From assembly GCF_009728935.1 (NCBI RefSeq), contig NZ_CP034235.1, positions 4,874,001-4,938,000 on the forward strand: a stretch of DNA of 64,000 bases. Reading direction: 5' to 3'. Both the position numbers and the translations under genes were made by a program. Below are positions 51,212 to 59,031 of this stretch, piece after piece; the first letter of the stretch is position 1, and each line of letters opens with the position of its first letter. Source of the stretch: Paenibacillus psychroresistens (GTDB lineage: Bacteria > Bacillota > Bacilli > Paenibacillales > NBRC-103111). The notes under the pieces are model-generated. The model ran no database searches. It saw only the letters and a list, made by a program, of their open reading frames with translations, and was not told the DNA's origin.

Positions 51212-52381
51212 ATGCGTTCTGAACCAACAGATATTAAAAGTTCAAATTTATTGCGAGGCTTTACTTTTTCATTTTTCATGACCAATGCTTTGATCATTTC
51301 GTTTTTCCCAACCTATTTTGTCTCAATGGGCTACAGCAAAACTCAAATTGGCTTAATTTATTCCATTGGGCCAACGATTAGTATATTATCTAATTTGTTC
51401 TGGGGATATATCAGTGATAAATATCATACTATGAAAAAAACAATTGTTGCCGTTTTGATTGGCCAGCTTTGTCTAGCTTTATTTTTATTTCAGATGAATA
51501 GTTATTTCTTGATTTTTATTGCAATGATAGGCTTTTATTTCTTCCAGACACCGTTAAATACTTTAAATGACAGCCAATTACTACTTTACAGCAGTAAAAA
51601 AGGAGCAAGCTATGCTTCCTTTCGAGTTTGGGGCTCCATTGGATTTGCCGCCTCCGCATTAGTTTTCGGAATAATGCTGCAATCGCAAAAGGAGCATCCC
51701 CAGCTCATTGCACTCTTAACCATCAGCACAATTGGTTTGTCGCTTTTATTGTCACTTCTCTTAAAAGATAGTCGCGGCAACATTAAAAAAATTGAATTTT
51801 CTGGCCTCTTTCAGATCCTTTTATCACGCAAGTTAATTATCTTTCTCTCACTTATATTAGTCTTAGCCATCTCTCATCGTGCGAATGATGCTTTTTTATC
51901 ACTCTACCTTCACGAATTAGGCGCGAGTCAAGCTTTAATTGGATACTCTTGGACCGTTTCAGCATTAAGTGAAATTCCGATATTTTTCTTATTAAGCAGA
52001 TACGGAGATCGTTATAAGGAACTGCCTTTACTGGCTTTAGCAAGCTTTGCTTTTGTTATTCGGTATCTTTTGATGAGTATTACCATAGAACCCCATTATA
52101 TTATTATGATTCAAGCCCTGCATAGCATTACCTTTGGCATCTTTTTATTCACGGCATTTCGTTATATCACTCAGATTGTTCCTGATCAATATCGCGCTAC
52201 TGGGCAAGCGATCTTTACTGTCGTCTATAGCGGAATGGCTGGATTAATAAGCAGCTTGCTTGGCGGCCTCGTCTTTGATCGTTGGGGTGGTCATACACTA
52301 TATATTGTTGCTAGCGCAATTGCATTTGTAGCTGGGATTGGTTTCTTGCTGGCTCATTTTAAAGATCAAGATAGTGGTTGA
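51212..52381 (+). CDS. MFS transporter, HcaT/YwbF-like
   Basis: 389 residues with twelve membrane helices. The pattern FFPTYFVSMGYSKTQIGLIYS in helix 1 and NLFWGYISDKYHTMKK after helix 2 match the MFS_1-like/3-phenylpropionate-nucleoside symporter group. Central loop and second half keep the same fold (GLVFDRWGGHTLYIV). Substrate unknown. The ATG at 51212 is preceded by a modest GAGTG; a GTG at 51203 is possible. Confidence 0.82.
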   Translation: MRSEPTDIKSSNLLRGFTFSFFMTNALIISFFPTYFVSMGYSKTQIGLIYSIGPTISILSNLFWGYISDKYHTMKKTIVAVLIGQLCLALFLFQMNSYFLIFIAMIGFYFFQTPLNTLNDSQLLLYSSKKGASYASFRVWGSIGFAASALVFGIMLQSQKEHPQLIALLTISTIGLSLLLSLLLKDSRGNIKKIEFSGLFQILLSRKLIIFLSLILVLAISHRANDAFLSLYLHELGASQALIGYSWTVSALSEIPIFFLLSRYGDRYKELPLLALASFAFVIRYLLMSITIEPHYIIMIQALHSITFGIFLFTAFRYITQIVPDQYRATGQAIFTVVYSGMAGLISSLLGGLVFDRWGGHTLYIVASAIAFVAGIGFLLAHFKDQDSG

Positions 52382-52441
52382 GAAACTTGAAAACTCTAAT
52401 AAACAGCTGCTTATCGGATATTAATTCCTATAACCAATCCC

Positions 52442-52470
52442 TTTTCACCCCAGCCCATTTAAGGTATAAT
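52442..52470 (+). promoter_or_regulatory. Promoter candidate of the nuclease-like gene
   Basis: -35 TTTTCA (52442-52447), 17-base spacer, -10 TATAAT (52465-52470). A start near 52477 would place the hairpin at 52491-52532 in the leader. Confidence 0.5.
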
Positions 52471-52490
52471 GTTTATATAAAGTGACGAAG

Positions 52491-52532
52491 AACGTCCCTA
52501 TCCATCAATCAGATGGTTTAGGGGCGTTTTTT
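52491..52532 (+). terminator. Leader hairpin/terminator before the nuclease-like gene
   Basis: ACGTCCCTA pairs with TAGGGGCGT and CCATC with GATGG inside it, followed by six T. It may end the MFS transcript or attenuate the next gene. Confidence 0.75.
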
Positions 52533-52558
52533 ATTTGTAGAATTGGAGGAAGAAGTGT

Positions 52559-53233
52559 ATGGATTTTGATAATGCGCATAAAAATTGGCTGGATAAACAT
52601 CTAGAGAAGCGAACTGGAGAAAGGCGAGGACGGTTAGAGCGAGGGCATCAGCATGGAGAAATCTTATTTTTGAGAAATGTTTGGTGGGCGCTGATTGGTA
52701 ATTTGGATGATTTACATCCAGAATATGAAATTCTGGACTTGAGAAGACGCTCCTATTTCGCTGATTTTGCTTGGCTACCTGGGCCTGTAAAAGTAATCTG
52801 GGAAATAAAAGGTTATGATGCTCATGTGCGAGATATGGATCGCAATCGATATTGTGAAGAATTGAATCGAGAAACCTTCCTACAAGCAATGGGTTTTCGT
52901 GTGGTTTCCTTTGCCTATGATGATGTTGCTCACCGTCCAGAGCTCTGTATTACCTTACTACGACTAATTCTTAGCCGCTATAAGACAGGACTTGCTCCTG
53001 TAAATATATTGAATCGAATAGAAAGAGAAATTGTATTATTGGCTTATCAGCTATCTCGTCCAATTCGTCCCATAGATATTGAAAATCACTTGGTTATAGA
53101 CCACCGAAATTCAGTTGGTTGTTTGCAGTCCCTTTGCAAAAAGGAGTGGTTGCGTCCTATCCCACGTGGAAAAGGGCATAAAATTCTGCACTATGAGCTA
53201 TTAAGAAAAAGTTTAGATGAAATGGAATGGTAA
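52559..53233 (+). CDS. Putative PD-(D/E)XK-like endonuclease fused to a winged-helix-like domain
   Basis: 224 residues with no close named family known to me. In the first half, YFADFAWLPGPVKVIWEIKGY (~60-84) has the D...ExK pattern of PD-(D/E)XK/DUF559-like nucleases, and FLQAMGFRVVSFAYDDV resembles the last strand of such folds. The second half (~140-220) looks like a winged helix: ILNRIEREIVLLAYQLSRPI, then DIENHLVIDHRNSVGCLQSL and KEWLRPIPRGKGHKILHYEL. GGAGGA lies eight bases before the ATG. The gene is isolated, behind a leader terminator. It could be a DNA-repair-like nuclease or a regulator with a decayed nuclease fold. Confidence 0.7.
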   Translation: MDFDNAHKNWLDKHLEKRTGERRGRLERGHQHGEILFLRNVWWALIGNLDDLHPEYEILDLRRRSYFADFAWLPGPVKVIWEIKGYDAHVRDMDRNRYCEELNRETFLQAMGFRVVSFAYDDVAHRPELCITLLRLILSRYKTGLAPVNILNRIEREIVLLAYQLSRPIRPIDIENHLVIDHRNSVGCLQSLCKKEWLRPIPRGKGHKILHYELLRKSLDEMEW

Positions 53234-53610
53234 ACAAGTTTAAAGCTCTGTCCATAAAATGAAAACACAAAAATACAGTTTCATTAAGTCAATTCATCCT
53301 TTTTCATGCCATCTACCTGCAATTATCCATTTAGAATTCCTAAAAAGAGCTAAAAAGACCTCTTTCGGCCATTTTTTTGAAAACAAACTGGATATTTGTA
53401 GGCAAATGCTCACTAACACTCTTTTTTGCCCAATCTAACTGGATTTTTGCAGGTTGCACTTGGCTGCTTCTACATTTCTTAAATTTCAAACGGGATAAAG
53501 CTACTTTACGAAAATAAGGGTGATCTGGGGAAGAAAATTAAAGTTACTAATAGTCAATTGGGGGGGCGGGGTTTAGAATTATTAAGAATAACGGTAAAGC
53601 TTAATTTCGA
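53234..53610. repeat. Repeat-containing intergenic region
   Basis: No gene is seen. A sequence like AACTGGATTTTTGCAGG occurs directly at 53387-53403 and 53438-53454 and inverted at 53315-53334 (CTACCTGCAATTATCCATTT), so the first and second copies can fold into a hairpin. A stretch of seven G, a C and four G lies near 53562-53576. An AAAGAG/CTCTTT hairpin with a T-tract at 53345-53379 may terminate the upstream gene. Confidence 0.6.
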
Positions 53611-53665
53611 TTGCATTTTTATCATACATAAGTATAATTAGTACCAGATACTAGAATCTAGTATC
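53611..53665 (+). promoter_or_regulatory. Nitroreductase promoter with a 19-bp palindromic operator
   Basis: -35 TTGCAT (53611-53616), 17-base spacer, -10 TATAAT (53634-53639). GATACTAGA (53647-53655), A, TCTAGTATC (53657-53665) is a perfect inverted repeat over the transcription start. Its TACTA...TAGTA ends recall operators of the YodB/CatR (HxlR-type) redox regulators. Confidence 0.7.
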
Positions 53666-53691
53666 AATTCATACAAAAGGTGGTCTTCCTG

Positions 53692-54339
53692 ATGAATTAT
53701 ACCGAATTTAAAGAGATCCTGATCAATCGGCGCAGCATACGTAATTTTACTGATCAGGCTGTATCTGTTGAAGATATTCGTGAAATTATTGATTGTGCTC
53801 GTTATGCTCCCAGCGATACCAACTCTCAAACCTGGAAATTCATTGCGATTACCAACAAGAGTAAAATTAAAGAAATTGAGCAATTGACTTGGGATCAGCT
53901 TCACTTAAGAGCAGAGACAGCCGAACAACAAGGCTTAAACAGGGAAGCACGATTGCTTGTGAAGTCCTTCGGGCCTTATGCCACTGCTTTCTCTAATGCA
54001 CCCGTGTTAATCATCTGTTTAGCTACACCTTACACCTCTAAATTTCGCGATAAAATATTTGAACCCATTCAATTAGTTGAAGCATCCGTTTGGGCTGAGG
54101 AAGGTATTAAAAGCAGCTGTCTTGCCTCCCAGAACCTAATGCTTGCCGCACATGCAAAAGGACTAGCAACCTGTCCAATGACAGGGCCAGTCCTATTAGC
54201 TCAAGAACAATTAAGAGAATACCTGCAAATTCCGGAAGAGTGCCAAATCAATATGGTGATTTCATTGGGTCATCCAGCGGAGATTCCAGGTCGTTTAAAT
54301 CGTAAAGAAATTGATGAGATTCTAACCATTCTTAATTAA
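53692..54339 (+). CDS. Nitroreductase-family flavoprotein
   Basis: 215 residues of the FMN-dependent nitroreductase fold. FKEILINRRSIRNFTDQAVS (5-24) is the family's FMN phosphate site, and CARYAPSDTNSQTWKFIAIT follows. The C-terminal ISLGHPAEIPGRLNRKEIDEI is also typical. It should reduce nitro compounds or quinones with NAD(P)H. AAGGTGG lies eight bases before the ATG at 53692. The palindromic operator at the promoter points to stress-induced expression. The stop overlaps the convergent YebC gene by four bases. Confidence 0.88.
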   Translation: MNYTEFKEILINRRSIRNFTDQAVSVEDIREIIDCARYAPSDTNSQTWKFIAITNKSKIKEIEQLTWDQLHLRAETAEQQGLNREARLLVKSFGPYATAFSNAPVLIICLATPYTSKFRDKIFEPIQLVEASVWAEEGIKSSCLASQNLMLAAHAKGLATCPMTGPVLLAQEQLREYLQIPEECQINMVISLGHPAEIPGRLNRKEIDEILTILN

Positions 54340-55061
54340 GCCTCATCTACCTCAAAATTAGCAAATACATCCTGCACATCGTCCAGTTCATCAAACGCAT
54401 CCATCATTTTTAAGAGCTTGTCCGCATTATCTCCATCCGCTTGAACCGTATTCTGTGGAATCCAACGAATGCCGGCTGTTGCGAAGGAAAGTCCTGCCGT
54501 TTCCAAAGCATTCTTAACGACTTCAAACTCATGGGGATGTGTGACAACCTCAAAGGTTTCATCCGTTGTAATTACATCCTCTGCCCCGCTGTCTAGCACT
54601 TGCATCATTAGTTCATCCTCGTCCAGCTCATATTTCTCACGATCGATAACGAGAATGCCTTTTTCATCAAACATATAGCTAACTGAGCCTGTTTCACCCA
54701 TATTGCCACCACGTTTATTAAAAATCGCTCTAACATCTGCTGCTGAACGATTGCGGTTATCTGTCAAACACTTAACCATGATCGCGGCTCCACCTGGACC
54801 GTAGCCTTCATACATCATTTCTTCATAATCTACGGTATCTGCACCGCCAACTGCCTTTTTCAAGGCACGATCAATATTGTCATTAGGCATATTAATCTGG
54901 CGTGCATTAGCAATCGCAGTTTTTAATTTAAAGTTTCCATCCGGATTAGCACCGCCTCTGCGGGCTTCCACAAAAATTTCGCGAGCTAATTTAACATACA
55001 TATTATTGCGTGCTTGATCGGCTTTACCTTTTCTATCCTTAAAATTCTTAAACTTTGGCAT
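54336..55061 (-). CDS. YebC/PmpR-family protein
   Basis: 241 residues. The N-terminal domain has KADQARNNMYVKLAREIFVEARRGGANP; family signatures VDYEEMMYEGYGPGGAAIMVKCLTDNRNRSAADVRAIFNKRGGNMG lie at ~90-135. Members were described as transcription regulators and more recently as translation factors that relieve ribosome stalling; the sequence is nearer the YeeI-like branch than the ruvC-linked YebC. The ATG at 55061 has AGGGAG ten bases upstream; the frame to 55133 is not used. Confidence 0.9.
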   Translation of the reverse strand: MPKFKNFKDRKGKADQARNNMYVKLAREIFVEARRGGANPDGNFKLKTAIANARQINMPNDNIDRALKKAVGGADTVDYEEMMYEGYGPGGAAIMVKCLTDNRNRSAADVRAIFNKRGGNMGETGSVSYMFDEKGILVIDREKYELDEDELMMQVLDSGAEDVITTDETFEVVTHPHEFEVVKNALETAGLSFATAGIRWIPQNTVQADGDNADKLLKMMDAFDELDDVQDVFANFEVDEA

Positions 55062-55154
55062 TGAGATGTCGCTCCCTATTGTTAAAATTACTATTCTTAG
55101 TTTACCATGTTCAAAAAGAGCGGTCAAAATCAATCCTTAAATTCGCCTAAAAAC

Positions 55155-55190
55155 AGAAAAAAGCAGCTCCCCATACAAGAGGAACTGCTT
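55155..55190 (-). terminator. Terminator of the cold-shock gene
   Basis: On the minus strand AAGCAGTTCC pairs with GGAGCTGCTT around a 10-base loop, then TTTTCTG. Confidence 0.8.
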
Positions 55191-55232
55191 CTATTAGGTA
55201 GAATGAATAGTCATTATAAGGACCACTTAAAC

Positions 55233-55430
55233 TTATAATTTAACGACGTTAGCTGCTTGAGGACCGCGGTTTCCTTGGGTTATTTCGAACTCAATGGATT
55301 GCCCTTCTTCTAATGATTTAAAGCCTTCTCCTTGGATTGCTGAAAAATGAACGAACACATCGTCACCGTTCTCAACTGAGATAAAACCGTAGCCTTTTTC
55401 TGCATTGAACCATTTCACTGTACCCTTCAA
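55233..55430 (-). CDS. Cold-shock protein (CspA family)
   Basis: A 65-residue OB-fold RNA chaperone. RNP1 is KGYGFISV at 12-19 and RNP2 is VFVHFSAI at 26-33. The aromatic surface residues for single-stranded nucleic acid are kept. The start is TTG, eight bases after AGGAGG, which is unusual for a highly expressed csp gene. The leader is short (~45 bases). Confidence 0.95.
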   Translation of the reverse strand: MKGTVKWFNAEKGYGFISVENGDDVFVHFSAIQGEGFKSLEEGQSIEFEITQGNRGPQAANVVKL

Positions 55431-55476
55431 ATAAACAACCTCCTAAAAAATATCGCCATTTGTGACGATTGTGTGT

Positions 55477-55506
55477 ATTATATCATGAATCCAAATTCAT
55501 TTTCAA
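55477..55506 (-). promoter_or_regulatory. Promoter of the cold-shock gene
   Basis: On the minus strand: -35 TTGAAA (55506-55501), 18-base spacer, -10 TATAAT (55482-55477). Confidence 0.7.
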
Positions 55507-55533
55507 GATAAAAATGAGTGTAGATGAATGATT

Positions 55534-56244
55534 TTAGAGCTTAGAAATCTTTAAATAATGAGTGGAGCCAGGGATAAAAGGCAGCTGAGATGGAGCCAAT
55601 TCTGCTATTGCACCATGCTCCTGAATTTGGTTCATTAGCTTTTGTAAATTCGGGAAAGGCAAGCCTTTAAAATCATAGATAGGATATATTCGAATTTGTC
55701 CGCCGACTTGACATACTCGAAGCATTTCTATTACAGCATTTATATGAAAACTATAGTCAAATTGTTCCTGATATAAGAATAAAAAATGACTGCAAAGGAT
55801 CAATGAAAACGTATTAGAGGCAAAGGACAATACGGGCAAGGCGGAAGTGAAATAGGTTAGGTTCGCATCTGCTCTGGCATAGTCATTCATGAATACATCC
55901 AAAGATCTTAATCTATTCTCACGGTGCAGCTCTGGGCTGCCATAATAACTCCAATCAAAGGCTTGGGTTAGCTTAGATAATTTATCCGTAGAGGAGGTTA
56001 TTTCGTTGAGGCCAAACTCAGCCATGTCTGGGACAGATTTCAGGTAAAGCGGATCAACTGCAATTGCTTTGAATCCTTTACTTTTGGCTACTGCTGTAAA
56101 CGACGATGCACCAGCAGCAATGTCAAGAATAACACCATTCTGCAGCTCTTCCTCATTCAACACAAACATTTTTTCGTATTCCGTGTAGGAGCGACATGTC
56201 ATCGCAACACCCACTTGCTCATAAAACTTCCTCGGCTCATTCAT
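55534..56244 (-). CDS. SAM-dependent methyltransferase-like protein
   Basis: 236 residues. The SAM-binding motif I is VILDIAAGASSFTAVAKSKG near 38-57, with the acidic residue ending strand 2 in AIAVDPLYL. SFASNTFSLILCSHFLFLY near 145 is the motif IV region, and VIEMLRVCQVGGQIRIYPI matches the post-motif region of class I methyltransferases. Substrate unknown. GAGGAGAG precedes the ATG. Monocistronic. Confidence 0.82.
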   Translation of the reverse strand: MNEPRKFYEQVGVAMTCRSYTEYEKMFVLNEEELQNGVILDIAAGASSFTAVAKSKGFKAIAVDPLYLKSVPDMAEFGLNEITSSTDKLSKLTQAFDWSYYGSPELHRENRLRSLDVFMNDYARADANLTYFTSALPVLSFASNTFSLILCSHFLFLYQEQFDYSFHINAVIEMLRVCQVGGQIRIYPIYDFKGLPFPNLQKLMNQIQEHGAIAELAPSQLPFIPGSTHYLKISKL

Positions 56245-56463
56245 CTAAATCAACTCTCCTCAACTCATCTTACAGTTTGCATGCATGCCATTTTCCTGCA
56301 CCTGCATGTTACCTGTATGGCCACTCTGGCCTAACTTAGATATTACCACCCTTTTCCATTCTCTTCAACCCATACTAGCTCGCAGTTTGTCGCCGATTTT
56401 CTTGATTTATACGTTGTCATAGAGTATATTTTTGATAATACAATATAAGAAACGGAGTACCTG

Positions 56464-56697
56464 ATGATTAAAAAACATTCGATTTACAAGAAAGACAATT
56501 GGAATATGCTTACGGTTGAGGTAAACGGCAAATCTTTAAATGTAAGAGAAATCTCGGATCAATGGGGGGAAGACTCTCAAACCTTTCTCAGTCGTCCTGC
56601 TATGATGCATTGGGTTGAGCAACGTTTTCCCAAGTCTGATTATGCAGATAATCTTCAAGAGTGGGAAGATATAATGACAGCATTCCGCGAGGTATAA
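56464..56697 (+). CDS. Conserved hypothetical protein (77 aa)
   Basis: Begins MIKKHSIYKKDNWNMLTVEV and contains REISDQWGEDSQTFLSRPAMMHWVEQRFP. ACGGAG lies six bases before the ATG. It is a small soluble protein with several Trp residues and no motif known to me. A terminator follows. Confidence 0.72.
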   Translation: MIKKHSIYKKDNWNMLTVEVNGKSLNVREISDQWGEDSQTFLSRPAMMHWVEQRFPKSDYADNLQEWEDIMTAFREV

Positions 56698-56711
56698 AAC
56701 TATAGCTTTTA

Positions 56712-56748
56712 AGAGCCTCTCTTATCGTGTGTAAGAAAGGCTTTTTTA
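56712..56748 (+). terminator. Terminator after the 77-aa gene
   Basis: AGCCTCTCTTA pairs with TAAGAAAGGCT (one mismatch), followed by six T. Confidence 0.75.
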
Positions 56749-56771
56749 AAAATATAACCGAGGTGAACAAA

Positions 56772-56945
56772 TTGGATGATTCCGGGTCGATTCTTACTTT
56801 TATTATTGTCGCGTTTTCACTAGCACTTATAATCATAATGAAGCGCGATTCTCTACCGCCCCAGATGAAACGGCCTCTTGCACTTATTGCGATCGTCATG
56901 GTTAGCTTAGCTTTTTTTCTAATGTTGTATAGCTTCTTACACTAA
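56772..56945 (+). CDS. Small two-helix membrane protein (57 aa)
   Basis: Starts at a TTG preceded by CGAGGTGAACAAA. Two hydrophobic helices, SILTFIIVAFSLALIIIM and LALIAIVMVSLAFFLMLYSF, are separated by a short basic loop (KRDSLPPQMKR), so both ends face outside or the loop faces inside. The frame is open further upstream, but that part lies in the terminator. Function unknown. Confidence 0.65.
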   Translation: MDDSGSILTFIIVAFSLALIIIMKRDSLPPQMKRPLALIAIVMVSLAFFLMLYSFLH

Positions 56946-56981
56946 GCGCCTATACTAAGCTAAAAACTTAGGAGCGCGACT

Positions 56982-58892
56982 ATGCGAATGATTCCCTTTG
57001 CCCTGTCCATCGGTTTATTGGCCTGCTGCACTATGCAGACATTTCAAGCACCGGTACTCGCAGTAGAAAGTAAACCATCTCAATTTACTAGGAGGATACC
57101 TATGACTCAATTAGCCAAGCGTTCAGAAATCCCTGTGGAGCAGCGTTGGAAGCTCGAAGACCTTTTCCCCAATCAAAAAGCATGGGATCAAGAATATCAA
57201 GCAACTAAGGAATTATTGAAAAAAGTGGATGCCTATCAAAGTAAGCTTCAGGATGCGGCAACCATAAAAGCCTGCTTCGCCTTAGAGGATGAAATTTCCG
57301 TACATACCGAAAGACTTTACGTTTATGCCAATATGAAGCACCATGAAGATACAGCAGAAGCAGAGTTTCAAGCCCTCTCCGAAAAGTCCAAAAAGCTGAG
57401 TGTTGAAGCTAATGAATCTCTTTCTTTTATCGTTCCAGAAATTCTTAGCCTTGCCGATGATCAGCTTAATGCGCTAATCGTTAACCCAGACTTAAGTTTA
57501 TATAAGCATACTCTTGAAGAAATGAAGCGCCAAAAAGCTCATGTGCTATCCAAAGCAGAAGAGGCTCTACTTGCTCAGGTCGGAAATTTAGCACAAGCCC
57601 CAGGAACTATTTTTGGGATGCTGAACAATGCAGATATGAAATTTCCTAAGGTTAAAAATGAGCATGGAGAAGAAATCGAGCTGACACAAGGCCGTTACAT
57701 CCAATTTCTCGAAAGCAAAGACCGTGATGTACGGAAGAATGCTTTTGAAGCGATGTATGCCACTTATGCGAAGCAAAAGAACACCATCGGCGCTATTCTA
57801 AACGCAAATATCACGAAAAATGTCTTTTATGCCCGCGCTAAAAAATATCCTTCTGTATTGGAAATGTCCCTATATGGCGACAATATCTCGAAGGATGTTT
57901 ACACTAACTTGATTGATACCATTCATGAATCCTTACCGTTAATGCAGCGTTATACGAAGCTGCGTAAAAAACTGCTTAAAGTTGATGAATTGCATATGTA
58001 TGATTTATTCGCGCCGCTTGTTGACGAGTTTAAAATGGACATTACCTACGATGAAGCAAAGAATATGGTCTTAGAAAGCTTAAAGCCACTTGGTGAAAGC
58101 TATTTGAAGGTATTAAAGCAAGGCTTTAATGACGGCTGGGTCGATATTTATGAGAATGAAGGCAAACGCAGTGGAGCTTACAGCTGGGGTGCCTTTGGCA
58201 CACATCCTTACGTATTGCTCAACCATAAAGATAACCTTAACAGCATGTTTACTCTTGCTCATGAAATGGGCCATGCGATGCATAGTTATCTATCCGACTC
58301 CAATCAGCCTTACCGTGAAGCTCAATATACGATTTTCCTAGCTGAAGTCGCTTCTACACTGAATGAAGCTTTACTAATGGATTACATGCTAAAAAAGACC
58401 ACGGAACCTAAAGCTAAAATGTTCCTGCTTACTTATTACGCTGATCAATTCCGCACAACCGTTTTCCGTCAGACGATGTTTGCTGAATTCGAGAAAATCA
58501 CTCACGAGAAAGCAGAAGTAGGCGAGTCCTTAACTCCACAAGAGCTAAGCTCGATTTATTACAACTTAAACAAACAATATTTTGGCAATGAGATGGTTGT
58601 GGATAAAGATATTGAAGTGGAATGGGCACGTATCCCGCATTTCTATAACAGCTTTTATGTTTACAAATATGCCACAGGCTTCTCGGCTGCAACTAGCTTT
58701 GCTAAACAAATTATTAGCGAAGGCCAGCCAGCAGTAGATCGTTACCTTGGTTTCTTGCAAAGCGGCGGAAGTGATTACTCCATCAATATTCTAAAAAAAG
58801 CCGGCGTTGATATGTCCTCTCCTGAGCCAATCAAACAAGCGATGAGTGTGTTCAAGGAACTGATTGAGCAAATGGAGCAGCTAAACGCATAA
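56982..58892 (+). CDS. pepF: Oligoendopeptidase F, with two in-frame starts
   Basis: M3 metallopeptidase that cleaves small peptides. The zinc site LAHEMGHAMHSYL gives HExxH at 387-391 counted from the inner start, and the third ligand Glu follows in FLAEVASTLNEALL. Two starts have proper ribosome sites: ATG 56982 with TTAGGAGCG, and ATG 57102 with CTAGGAGGATACCT. The inner start gives a 596-residue cytoplasmic PepF. The outer start adds MRMIPFALSIGLLACCTMQT and a cut-like VLA, which would send the enzyme outside or lipidate it at LLAC. Both forms may be made. Confidence 0.9.
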   Translation: MRMIPFALSIGLLACCTMQTFQAPVLAVESKPSQFTRRIPMTQLAKRSEIPVEQRWKLEDLFPNQKAWDQEYQATKELLKKVDAYQSKLQDAATIKACFALEDEISVHTERLYVYANMKHHEDTAEAEFQALSEKSKKLSVEANESLSFIVPEILSLADDQLNALIVNPDLSLYKHTLEEMKRQKAHVLSKAEEALLAQVGNLAQAPGTIFGMLNNADMKFPKVKNEHGEEIELTQGRYIQFLESKDRDVRKNAFEAMYATYAKQKNTIGAILNANITKNVFYARAKKYPSVLEMSLYGDNISKDVYTNLIDTIHESLPLMQRYTKLRKKLLKVDELHMYDLFAPLVDEFKMDITYDEAKNMVLESLKPLGESYLKVLKQGFNDGWVDIYENEGKRSGAYSWGAFGTHPYVLLNHKDNLNSMFTLAHEMGHAMHSYLSDSNQPYREAQYTIFLAEVASTLNEALLMDYMLKKTTEPKAKMFLLTYYADQFRTTVFRQTMFAEFEKITHEKAEVGESLTPQELSSIYYNLNKQYFGNEMVVDKDIEVEWARIPHFYNSFYVYKYATGFSAATSFAKQIISEGQPAVDRYLGFLQSGGSDYSINILKKAGVDMSSPEPIKQAMSVFKELIEQMEQLNA

Positions 58893-58911
58893 GAATGAAC
58901 TTACATTAAAT

Positions 58912-58955
58912 GCTCATCAGCAGCCAGATTATAGGTTGTGGATGAGCTTTTTTAT
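58912..58955 (+). terminator. Terminator after pepF
   Basis: GCTCATC and GATGAGC arms (58912-58918, 58941-58947), then six T. The loop is long (22 bases). Confidence 0.65.
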
Positions 58956-59031
58956 TTACAATGAAAACGCAACAAAATGGAAGATATTCTCGTTTAATGA
59001 TTAGGAAGAATATAAATCGGGGGTTATTTGT

